Shown here: one piece after another, positions 26,628 to 36,882 of the stretch
Layout: every line of letters begins with the position of its first letter
Numbering within the stretch: position 1 is the stretch's first letter
Assembly: GCA_034509735.1 (NCBI GenBank)
Contig: JACGWO010000010.1
Span: 124,001 to 188,000, forward strand
Length of the DNA stretch: 64,000 nt
Reading direction: 5' to 3'
Source of the DNA: Sesamum alatum
Taxonomy: Eukaryota; Streptophyta; Magnoliopsida; Lamiales; Pedaliaceae
Program-made: the position numbers and the translations under genes
The notes under the pieces: model-generated
Databases searched by the model: none
Told to the model about the DNA's origin: nothing
The model's input: only the letters and a program-made list of their open reading frames with translations

Positions 26628-26816
26628 CCTCGTTATCTACAATTCCTAGAAAAAAAAAAAAAGTGAACAGAATATAGCTTTTCTCCCTTTCGGTTCTTGA
26701 TCTTGAAACTTTGCCCAAATGCTTTTTCCTCAGGGCAGAAAAATGGAGTGTTTGTATGTGTAAATAGATCTCTTTTCTTTCTTATGCGTTTTCAGAGTTG
26801 TAGAGAGAGAAAGTAG

Positions 26817-26904
26817 GAAAGTAGAGAGAGAGAGAGAGATGGAGTGAAGCTGAGAGTGAAGTGAAAATGGGGAAAAGAGAAAGAAAAGAAGGGGAATTTA
26901 TAGG
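26817..26904 (-). promoter_or_regulatory. Core promoter of the SMI1/KNR4-like gene
   Basis: On the minus strand CTATAAAT (26904-26897) is a plausible TATA box. It is followed by a pyrimidine-rich leader that includes a (CT)n tract (GA on the plus strand at about 26817-26839). The start codon is about 270 bp downstream. This is the common plant TATA plus pyrimidine-patch arrangement. Confidence 0.5.
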
Positions 26905-27738
26905 ATGGTGGTGGAGTAGGGGCCCACCTTCAGATTTTGATGGATTAAAAAACCCTATTCTTTTCCCCCTTCACGTTTTTTAATCTGAGTCGAAATTAAT
27001 GGTAGTGACGTATTAAAATATTCTTAATTGAGTTTAAATAACAGATTTTGTTTAAGTAACAATTTTAATATTTCAACAGCGACAGTGTAGAAAGGCAGCA
27101 GAAGGGGTCAAACCAGATTGCTCGGATCTAATTTAATTAATTAATTAATTGTAATTAGAGAAACAAAATCAGGTATTAAGAGTTGATTAGTTGTGTGTTT
27201 TTAGTATGAGGAACAAATTAGCAAAATAGTTGAATGAGTTGCGGTGCCGGGTAAGAGCCAGCCACCATAAACAACATTTTTTCTATTAAAAAAATGCATT
27301 ATATTATTTAATATTTTAAATTATAAATATTTTCAAATAATGTCTTATTATTAAAAAGGGTAATAACTAATTAATTGATTTGGACAGATCGAAATACATT
27401 TTCTTTTATTTTAATCTGCATTGCCCTAAATAGTAAATTCTAATGCATACTCTTCTATTTCAGTAATTATTTACAAAATTAATTAATTATCGTCCAGTTA
27501 AAGGAAATAATTAAATTGGCCGGTAATTCTTTGTTTTTTTTTTTTTCATCCGCTAGTTTTTTCCTATTAATTTTGAAGAATGTGGGAAGAACAATATCCG
27601 GATTATTTTCCATTTAAAGCAATATATTTGTCATATTTTTCCTTTTCGGACTAGACTGTTAACACTTGTGAAATTAGTCTGATCCAACCAATTTAGGAAA
27701 GTCTGTATTTACTTAAATTGAAATTAATATTTTTAGTA
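26905..27738. other. Upstream intergenic DNA, AT-rich
   Basis: This is AT-rich sequence with TTAATTAATTAATTAATT at about 27130-27150 and a poly-T run at about 27533-27546. I see no gene or recognisable element. Confidence 0.5.
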
Positions 27739-28047
27739 CACTAGAAAAAAAAAACTCATTATTAGCTACATTTTTAATGACTATGACAAAAAATCGTGAT
27801 AAATAACTACTATTAATTGCGGTTAAATAAAAATCATTGTAAAAATTAACTTTTTCACCACAAAAAATTTATTTGTCACGGCTAAGAGCCGTAGTAAAAA
27901 TATTCGTCATGACAAATGTTTTAGCCACCCTCACAAAAACCACGGCCGATAACCGTTGTTTGGCCGTGGTCAATGACTAGTCCCTATGACTAATTCAGTA
28001 TTAATCATGGCAATTAGTCGTGGTTAAGCGTCATATTTCTTGTAGGG
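27739..28047. mobile_element. CACTA-like non-autonomous element
   Basis: The left end is CACTAGAAAAAAAA and the right end TTTCTTGTAGGG, a slightly mutated complement of the CACTACAAGAAA-type terminus of CACTA (En/Spm) transposons. The element is flanked by the 3-bp duplication GTA (27736-27738 and 28048-28050), as expected for CACTA. Its interior has repeated subterminal motifs (CACGGC..GCCGTG, AACCGTTGT). It is 309 bp long, with no coding capacity. Related copies lie at 54738-55011 and 56603-57135. Confidence 0.7.
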
Positions 28048-28065
28048 GTAGTTGTAGTATTTAAT

Positions 28066-28125
28066 GAAAATTAGTCAGTATTAACCATGGCAATTAATCG
28101 TAGTTAAGTGTCATATTTAACTTTC
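28066..28125. repeat. Second, eroded copy of the CACTA-like right end
   Basis: TCAGTATTAACCATGGCAAT followed by TAATCGTAGTTAAG repeats the subterminal sequence of the adjacent element (about 27993-28035) about 70 bp further on. Confidence 0.7.
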
Positions 28126-28805
28126 ATTTTTATGAAAATTAAAATTTTTGTTTATGTTTTGATTTTTCATATCTTTTTAATTTTTTTATTAAATGATCGT
28201 TAACCAGAGTATCAAGAGCAGGTACCTAAAAATCGTTTGATAATTATGGAACAAAATCGATTAATTTGTTCTAGTATTTGAAATTGTATTCTGACGTATC
28301 GGATTTCTATTTGCTAAATTTTGATCCTTTTTTATTTTATTTTACTCACTATAATGTTAATTTATTCGTAAAATCAGACTTATGTCATTCTTATTTAGTA
28401 TTTGAGAATTGTAATAATTGTGAAATATGGTAAGGAAGATATACAGTCCTTTTTCCTTCCCAAGTTGGCTTATATTGATAACTAAATTTCACTTACACAT
28501 ACATTTGACCAATACCTAACAATTCAATTGTCAAGGTGTGGGCACACAACGAAAAAAGGAAAAAGTAAATATTTGTAATTATTTATTTTCTTAATTTGAT
28601 AAAATAATATGTGATTTATTATATCACTCAATATATTTAAATTTTAATTTTCGAGAAGAAATGATTGAGAAATCGGAGAAGAGAAGGGGCCGGCATTTGT
28701 GCATTGACTTACTCTTTATGCTTGGAGTCACATAAAGGAAAGTTTTCACAGGTTAGTAGTTATAAAATGATAAAAAAGCACATATATATATATATATATA
28801 TATAT

Positions 28806-29170
28806 GAAAATTACATTTACCTCTCTTAAGGTTTGGCATACTTATAAATACTTTTTCATTGTTTGAAAAATTATAAATACCCCCCTGAGATTTGCAACAG
28901 TCTAACAAATAATCCATTTCATCCATTTTTATGGGTGAACTGACCAAAATGCATTTATGCATTGAATTATTTTTTATTTAATTCTTAAAATTTTTTTAGA
29001 CTACAATGCATAAAGAGAAGTTTTTTAAGTTTTTTATACAAGGGCAAAATTGTCAATTTTAAGCATTTGGTAAAAAATTACAAACTTCATGGGGTATTTA
29101 TAATTTTTCAAACAAAGAAAAATATTTATAATTATGCAAAACTTTATGGAAGATGATTGTAATTTACTCC
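28806..29170. mobile_element. Mutator-type MITE, family 1 (eroded copy)
   Basis: The left end AAAATTACATTTACCTCTC and the right end GATTGTAATTTACTC form terminal inverted repeats over about 100 bp. The core contains the family hallmarks GGTTTGGCAT, ATAAATACCCCCCTGAG and CATTTTTATGGGTGAACTGA. It abuts a (TA)n tract on the left, so no clean target duplication can be read. It belongs with the copies at 44448, 50190 and 53822. Confidence 0.75.
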
Positions 29171-31013
29171 GTATACATATAATAGATTGAGTAGTGGATG
29201 TAATTGAAGAATTCACATGCCACTTTCAAGAATTGCACCAACAATTCACATGCCCCACGAGAATTCACCTCTTTAAATATCTCTTTACTTTTTAGCGGCA
29301 AAGCTATAACATCCAGACTTGAAAATAATGCGGTTCGTAATATTAGTATTATTAATTTTAATTTTATGAGTTTCATATATTGATTTTTGAAAAAAATATT
29401 TTATTAAAAAAAAAAATCTTAAGAGATACGTAACAACATCACCAGTTCTTCAAAGGAAGAATTTGAGGTGGGCACATAGCCTATTCTCACTGATGACGTA
29501 CGCTATATAAGCCAATCCTCTAAACGAGGGATTTGGGATGGACCAACAGAGTTTTTTTCTCTCCAAGCGATAGTTGTTTGGGATAGACACATAATCTTTT
29601 TTTCATAGATACACATACTTATGAGTCAACCCTTTAAACGAGGGACTCAGGATGGGCTCTTTCTAACAAATCGCACCTAATAATGGGGTATGCGACGCAA
29701 TTAGTACCTCACGGATCAAGATATTTCCAGTTTTTGCCTCACGAATCTCTCAGATTTATTCTAAAAATGTGACTCGTTGGGAAGATAAAACATTGAGCTT
29801 AAAAATCATAAAAACTTCTCATTTACAATTGATATGTGACGCATGACAACATCAAAAGTTATAAATTCTCTAAACGTGAAAGCATTTATCTGTTCTATAA
29901 TAGTAATTTGTATCTTATATTTTTTAATAGGTAATCTATAATTCATCTCTAATTAATTGATATGTGATATATGAATGCATTAAATCACTTCATTAAAAAG
30001 AAACAAAATAAAGATCAACAATCACTTAGTTTAATTGACATCATTTTTTTATTCTTACAAGAAATTCTAACTTCAAATTCAAATTTCTCTACCCCATAAG
30101 TACAAAATATACCAAGTACCATATAAGTTCAAGTGGGGGTTGATTCATATACGAGACACATGTGTACTTCTAAAAATTCCAAAATTTTAACAGCATCATT
30201 GCTAATAATTTAAATTTAACCATTACCAATTATTATATAGTTTTGATAATACAACAACTAGCTACCACTCCACCATTTAAAATTAACTGAAAATATATAT
30301 AGAGACCATTTATTCAAACCAAGCACGTGATGTAAACACTGACAAGTTCATAAAAGTTGATTTTTTTTTTTCTTTTCAGAGAAAAAGGCATTTGAATTTG
30401 GAGCCGTGTGATCAATTGACTTTGATCAGCCGTTGCTGTCATGTGGACGTGACCTTGAAATTCGTTCCTTTCATTGAGAAAAAAGTATAGTATTAATGTG
30501 TTCAAACTTATAAAAATAATAATAATTAAAGTTGTAATCATATATTAATTAATTATTTGGTCGTATAATCTAATTGTGTCAACGCCAATATTATTTTTGT
30601 AAGTGGTGTGAGCGCAAGTTTTTATGCTTCGAATTTGATTATCTAAAAAAGAAGTTTCTATTTTTCTTTTATTTATAATAAATAATAAATGAATCCAAGT
30701 TGGAAAAATATTTAATCTTTTTTTTGTTTCTGTAAGTTTAGGCACATATATGCACGACACGCAAGAGGGATACGGTCCATGAATTTTTGGGACATTTCCA
30801 TAAAAATTCAACTTCTTAGGATGGTCCTAAAAAACTAGGTAGCAACCACAAAGGAAATTCAATTCATTACAATCTCCGACTTCACAGTTACGTATACATT
30901 TCAAAGCACATCAATTTTCTAATAATGTTGATATATATTAACTATTTTATAATTGCCCCACAAGTATAAAATAATAAATTATTGGTCGACGAGTTTGAAT
31001 CTCATTGAATATA
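29171..31013. other. Repeat-derived intergenic DNA without a recognised gene
   Basis: A near-repeat occurs twice: CTCTAAACGAGGGATTTGGG at about 29519 and CTTTAAACGAGGGACTCAGG at about 29634. The surroundings read like an old long terminal repeat or satellite fragment, but no ends could be defined. The rest is AT-rich. Confidence 0.4.
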
Positions 31014-31530
31014 TGGTATGATTACATCACTATTTTTTGAGATTTGGTGTAATTTCATAAAAATCCCTTATGATTTAAAAAATTACATCTGGTATTTATG
31101 ACGTTTGTTTTCGTCCAACAAAATATCCCTTTGTTAGTCTTTATTCACAAAATTTGCTGATATTAGTAAAATAAAATTAAATAGAAATCCATATTTACCC
31201 ACGATTGACTTATTGCAAGTCAAATAAATCTTTTTTTACCAAACTATCTTTGAAGATGTACCTACTCACATGCATCAACGTGTGAAAAAGTATAAGGACA
31301 GTTTGGTAAGAAAAAAAATTATTTGACCTGCAATACATCAATCGGGATAAATATGATTATTTTTTTTTTTGTTAATATCAACAAATTTTGTGAAATTTGA
31401 CAATCGGATGAATTCATTTATTGGACAGAAACAAACGTTACGAATATGAGGTGTAATTTTTCAAATCACATAGAGTTTATATATAATTATACGAAATATC
31501 AGGAGAAAAGGGTGAAAATATATACATGTC
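31014..31530. mobile_element. MITE, family 2 (eroded copy)
   Basis: It shares, in order, the family-2 landmarks of the copies at 46695 and 49600: a GGTGTAATTTCAT-type left end, a stretch about TTGTTAGTC, an A+T core with CATGCATCAACGTG, TTTGTTAATATCAACAAATT and a right arm GAGTTTATATATAATTATAC. Boundaries are approximate because the target duplication is not legible. Confidence 0.6.
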
Positions 31531-31683
31531 TGAACATTTATCTATTTCTATATGTGATCGTTAAAACTAATTCATAATTGCTACTATATTTTGAATTAAT
31601 ATTTGATGTAATAATGTATTATTAATCAAGTTACTAAAAATACGAAGTTTCGAATTAATTAATGTTAGTGTCAATTATTAGGA

Positions 31684-32007
31684 TTAAAGCAGCAAAGTGG
31701 AAATTTTGAAAGTTGAAGGTAAGCACATAGAAAGAGACAAAGGAGTCGAGGAAAATGGAAATGTTGTTACTAGAAATGAACAAAGAAAGTAGGGCAAAGG
31801 ATTTGGATATTGTTGGGGTGCGAGGGGATCAATGGACCTAGCCAGCATGCCTACTAACTCACACCATGTCTCATCAAGTACAAAAACTCCATCATGTGTC
31901 ACCAACGCCTGCGGAGCATAAACACCACGGATAAGCCCCTTCTTCCTGTCCACACGATCTGAGGTTTTGAATTCAAATTCCATTAAAACACGTAATTTTT
32001 TAATCAT
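31684..32007 (-). other. Unrecognised 107-codon open frame
   Basis: The first about 65 codons, beginning MIKKLRVLMEFEFKTSDRVD, look unusually protein-like for this AT-rich tract and include THDGVFVLDETWCELVGML. I do not recognise a family. It could be a gene fragment carried by a transposon or a chance frame. Confidence 0.2.
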
Positions 32008-32184
32008 TTTTTGGTAATTGTTAGTTTATGACGATTCTTGTTTTTATTTCTATTTTCAGTTAATGTGATTGGAATCGGGACAACTTGAGTTTGAACTAAT
32101 AATGCTGTCAATTCGACTAATTGGTTCACGGCTTATGATGGAAGATGTGCTTGGAAGAAAAGAGAAGGAGGAATAGGGAATTTT

Positions 32185-32360
32185 TTTGTCCGAATCAAGT
32201 TTGATCGAACGAAACTAATCATAGAGCAAGTGTGATATATTTGTTATGTGATTGGTCATTTTTCCTGAACTGTACACCAATCATATGCCAAGTGCATTGC
32301 ACTTGTTATATAATTGGTTCAGGTTTCATCGAGTCACGTCTAAATTAGAATTTCCCGAGA
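32185..32360. mobile_element. Fold-back MITE
   Basis: ACTAATCATAGAGCAAGTG on the left arm pairs imperfectly with the reverse complement of CACTTGTTATATAATTGGT on the right arm, around a centre with TGTACACCAATCATATG. Related sequence (TGTACACCAATCATATGAAA) recurs at about 62409-62500 in the HSFB1 intron. A weaker relative lies at about 49301-49425 (ATATCAATCTTAGTGTATTA, then TTTGTAATTAATTCAAATCT). Confidence 0.55.
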
Positions 32361-32600
32361 CATGGTGGGGCTGGATGTCGAAGAAGCACGATCGGCGGTT
32401 GGATACGGAGATGGGCAGCATCACTCTCTTGTCTTCCTACACGCTACCATCCATGTTCCCTTGATCACTCATCGGTCGAGCTATCAGTCCCCCAGCCGAA
32501 AATGAGGACAATGATGGCGATTTCTCATTTTGATTTGCTTGTTTTCACAATTAATTCAGTTAGGTGTGATTGCATACCACACATACAAATTCTAACATAT

Positions 32601-32618
32601 ATATATATATATATATAT
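32601..32618. repeat. (TA)n microsatellite
   Basis: About nine TA units are followed by ACACATGTGTGTGTGTCTCTGTG. It is one of several TA runs in this repeat tract (others at about 28783-28804, 34270-34293 and 51481-51514). Confidence 0.85.
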
Positions 32619-32690
32619 ACACATGTGTGTGTGTCTCTGTGGTAGATGTGCACGTCTATACACTTACGTATATACATGCTAATGTCTATT

Positions 32691-32960
32691 GACTCATTTG
32701 GTAAATACGAATCACTTCATGTCAAAAAGTTGCATGTTCGACTCCTAATTCCCGTTAATGTGAAGGCTGCGTCTGTGGGTAATCTATAAATACCTCGCAA
32801 CTGACCTTGCAAAGGCTGCGTGTTCGACTCCTTCCCGCAAACGACTCATTTGGTAAATATGGATCACTTCATTTTCAAAAGTTGCGTGTTCGACTCCAAA
32901 TTACTGCTGTTGTCAAGATTATGTTAGTGTGTAATTTATAAATATCTCGCAACTAACTTT
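32691..32960 (+). repeat. Two direct copies of a SINE-like unit with a B-box-like motif
   Basis: Copy 1 (32691-32808) and copy 2 (32843-32960) share GACTCATTTGGTAAATA, then TTGCATGTTCGACTCC or TTGCGTGTTCGACTCC, then TATAAATACCTCGCAACT or TATAAATATCTCGCAACT. GTTCGACTCC fits the RNA polymerase III B box (GGTTCGANTCC). A third B-box-like GTGTTCGACTCC sits between them at about 32820. The A box is only weakly met. A tRNA-derived SINE head is possible but not proven. Confidence 0.5.
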
Positions 32961-33599
32961 TAATCTTGGAACGTCATTGCGTGTGATAATGATCAAGGTT
33001 GAAGCCACTTAAATTTTTTATTATTGGGAAAAAAAAAAAAAAAAAAACTTACATACATATAGGATTACGTTTGTGTGGAGGAAATAAGATGGGATATATT
33101 CATGAACCAAAATTGACAACCATGCATGTGTTATTATCAATTTCATTTAATTGGGTTTTTGCTTTTTCTAATGTTGTACACCTTTTTCTTGGTAATAGAG
33201 ACAAATTGGTTGTTAGATATATGGAACCCCATCTCCAATTTAAATCAATATACACTTCTATTAATTCTTGCCTAGCTAGGACCATTTGTACCTTGTGCTA
33301 GATGAGTGGTGCAGAAATAATGGAGTTTGGTCGATAATTCAATAATTATTATTTCTTTTCTTAAAAATATTTTTATTATAAATTAAATTTATTTATAGCT
33401 TTATATATATGAGTTAAATCATTGAATTATCGCGTGGATAGTATGTTGGCAGCCCAGCTTTAGGGCAAGTAATTATAAGGCCAGGGCAGCAATTTGTCAG
33501 TATCATAAATCATAAATTAATACGTATAATTATGAAGATTCATTTTTTAATTAATAAAGAAGTTGTTCCAAAAAACATTAGTATGTGTTTAAGGTATTT

Positions 33600-34080
33600 A
33601 GTGAGTGTTTAAAAATTCTCCCACTGCAGAAGTTCGGGTAAACTATCAGAAATTGCTGCAAAGCCTGCAAAACAATACTCTGTTAGGACCAAGTCAGAGG
33701 AGGTTCTGGCGGTGGCTCTCCGACGCTCAAGTGAGTGATGAACTCAAGGTCTCTAAAAGAGAAAATGTAATAATTTGAGTGACAAAAGTTGTACCTAAAC
33801 GTGCAGTGCTAATAGTTATAAATACCGATTTGATTACCATTTCACGTGCACCCTTCGATTTAAGATACGGTCAGCGGTGTGCAGTGGGCTGCACTGATCA
33901 ATATGAAACAGTGACATGTTATAATTCTAATAGAGAAAACTGTATTTATATCGAAGAAGAACACATGTCTTTTTCACCAAGTCCGGAGGTCCTATAAAGA
34001 CGATATTCGATAAGTGAAGGGCTCCACACCTGGGCTTTGAATATCTTTCTAGAAGCTCTCTCCAAAATCCTCTATGACAA
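33600..34080. other. Possible solo-LTR remnant
   Basis: The stretch has the composition of a plant retrotransposon LTR: GGTGGCTCTCCGACGCTCAA, a TATAAATA-like motif near 33820 and a GC content above its surroundings. No matching second copy, TG..CA ends or coding domains were found in the window. Confidence 0.25.
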
Positions 34081-34941
34081 TACCATATAAAGGAAGATCG
34101 TTGTTAATTTTTAAGATCTCTAATTAAATGTCATAAATATCCACACATTAGAAGTAAAATTTATTTTTACAATTGTGAGAATGTTGTATTATCTATCTAT
34201 GTCTTGATTCTAGCTAGTTCAGACTTAAATAAATCAACAACTAATAGTAGAAATTAATATTAATAACATTAATATATATATATATATATATATAATTGCC
34301 CCATGAACATAAGGTAACCAATGACGTCACCATGACATACTGAGCGGACTAATACAAATTACAAATTTTGCAATTTGGATTATTTTTTATGATAATATAA
34401 TAGTAAAGTAAAATTTCTTTATAAAAAAATAGAGATCAGTATCCTCCAATACAACAGAACGTTACTGTATCATGATGATCCTAATATTTTATTATAAACA
34501 TAACACGGAGGGATAACAATAGTATTATTCGATGAAATTAATTTAATCCGGGGAGATTCACTACCCCATGTGCTCCATCAATCTTCAAATAATTAAAAAT
34601 TAATTTAGAAAATAGTCCCTAGCTAGGTTAGTAGGAATAATGGATCATAAAGGCGGCTTCCAAGAAAAACGAATATGGCCCGATACCTTAATTTTTTTTA
34701 ATATATGTGCATGGATAAAGATACGAGATTAATAATTAATTGATTATAATACAAAGTGATAGAAAGAGTAATCATCATATAATTAAATTATTTTTCATCA
34801 AAAGACATGCATCACAGAATCGGGGTTTGGATTGCTAGGTATGGGGAGCTACATAAAAAGATGACGCCTAGCATATATTATTAAACACGCTTTCGGTTAA
34901 GGCATTGTAAATCGCAAGATATAAGTTCTTTTTTATACATA

Positions 34942-36882
34942 CTAGCAGTCACGCACACGCGATGCGTGAGCAAATAAAATAAATTATGATAAAAATATTA
35001 ATGTACATTAATCAATGTATTTAAATGACGTATTTTGGCCAATTTTAGTATATAATCTATTTTAGATCTATGTTTAGTAGATTATTAACCGTATATTTGT
35101 TAATTGTGTAATCTAAAATGATATTATGCAAAATAACTAAGCAATTTTTTATAAAATTAATTTACAAAAATACTAAATAAATGAGCGTAATCTATCTATG
35201 TTATTATAAAAGAACATATTATTTTTTCTCTAATAAATGGTGGTTATCTCATATTTCTATCATTTTTTTTCAAAAAAAAAAAAAAATCCTCCAAAAAAAA
35301 CCTGAATTTTAAGTTGAATAAATATATTTATTAAGATTTTCAAAGATAAAAAATGAGGGAGTTTTGATTTTCTTTCTTTAGCAGATTCAATTAAAATCAA
35401 AAAGTACAACTACAACTTGATTTTCTTTTTCTTTTTTTTCCTTTTTCATTTTTTGTTGTTGTTTTATTAATGTACTACATGCGTGTGCAGTTTTTATTTA
35501 GTTACAAATCTACACATAATTTATACTGTGGGGCCAAAATTGGGTCAACATCATTTTGATATGAGAACTACATTATTTTGGGGTTATTTTCATTTTTATC
35601 CTTGACAATCCTAATAAATTCACTTTTTCAATTTAAAATTAAGTTTTATTATGGAGGGCAAAATTTGAAAGAAGTGGTAAAAATATGAGATAACCCTCAT
35701 TTATTAGACGAAAACAACTTTTCCTTTTATAATAGTGTATATATATATCATTAGAAGACCCTTGCAATTATTAATAATTTATTTTAACGTGTTAGAAACA
35801 CATGATTATACCACAATTTCTGATTGAAAAACTCAATATTCGACATATGTTCCACCTAAAATAAAATATTTTTACAGAAATTAGATATCACCAACCATAT
35901 TGCATTGATCTCATACCAAAACTCCTAATGAATTTTAAAATGAGACTTCATGTTGCATATCGGATAAAGTAAATATTAATTTAAATTAGTAAATTCACTT
36001 ACTATTTGATGAAAATTTTAACAATTAAAAAAAGCAAGTCTGCAATATATAGGAAAATTCAATTATATATGAAGCATATCAATAGTAACATTAGAAAATC
36101 AAGTTTCAATCTATATTAAAAGTCACTTACTATTACATAAAATGTTTAGAGTGGATAAATTGGTAAATTCCAAATAAAATTAAGATGGTGAAAAATAAAA
36201 TACTTCAAAATATATCTTCTTAACATAACGTTTGAATGATCTTTCTGATAGAGTAATTGCACATATAGCCCATAAAAATGCATTAAATGGTGGTGTTTGA
36301 TACTACATGGAGAATAATGTACAACTTTTTACTAACGTCAGAGGAAGTTTAAGAGTTAAAAAAAATGAATCACAATTACATCTTGATTATTGCTAACTTG
36401 TTATTTTTAAGTGTTTCATGTCTTCGATCTTTACGTATAAAAATGGAAAGTAATGGCCTATGGGTTTACATATATATGGAAGATAGCAGAAAATGAAAAA
36501 AAGAAAAGAAAATAAAGAACATACTAATTATATATTTTTTATTAAGATCAAATTCTGGATAAATATATTAACATATTAGTTTGTGATAGATGTTTTAGAC
36601 TTTTAATTTGATTTTTGTAGCAAAAAAAAAAAAGATAAAGTTGGTGGGAGAATATGGGTGGTTATGGCAAGAGGGCATATTTGGTAGTTTATAAAATTGG
36701 TATGAGAACTACCAATGAGATGGTGAAATTTACATTTTTGTCCTCCACAAATAATTAATTCATCTTATAGAAAGAAATCAACAAATGTATTTTAAAAAAA
36801 GCAAAAGGCAATTGTTGTAAAAATACATAAATAACTTCCACATTAGACACAAAAGAAGGTTTCTTTTTATAATTAGTATAGA
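34942..36882 (-). mobile_element. Probable non-autonomous Helitron
   Basis: On the minus strand the 5' end is A|TCTATACTAATTATAAAAAG (36882 inward). The 3' end is a hairpin CACGCA-TCGCGTG-TGCGTG, then ACTG, then CTAG|T ending at 34942. A|TC start, CTRR|T end and a 3' subterminal hairpin are the three diagnostic Helitron features. No Rep/helicase coding sequence is seen in the about 1.94 kb, so it would be non-autonomous. A fold-back element lies within it. The two ends may belong to different copies. Confidence 0.45.
35195..35745. mobile_element. Fold-back element with about 70-bp inverted repeats
   Basis: The left arm contains ATTATAAAAGAACATATT and CTAATAAATGGTGGTTATCT. The right arm is its reverse complement (AGATAACCCTCATTTATTAG, then CCTTTTATAATAG). 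Both outer ends resemble the TCTATACTATTATAAAAG 5' terminus of the Helitron-like copies here, so it may be two such ends in inverted orientation. Confidence 0.5.
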
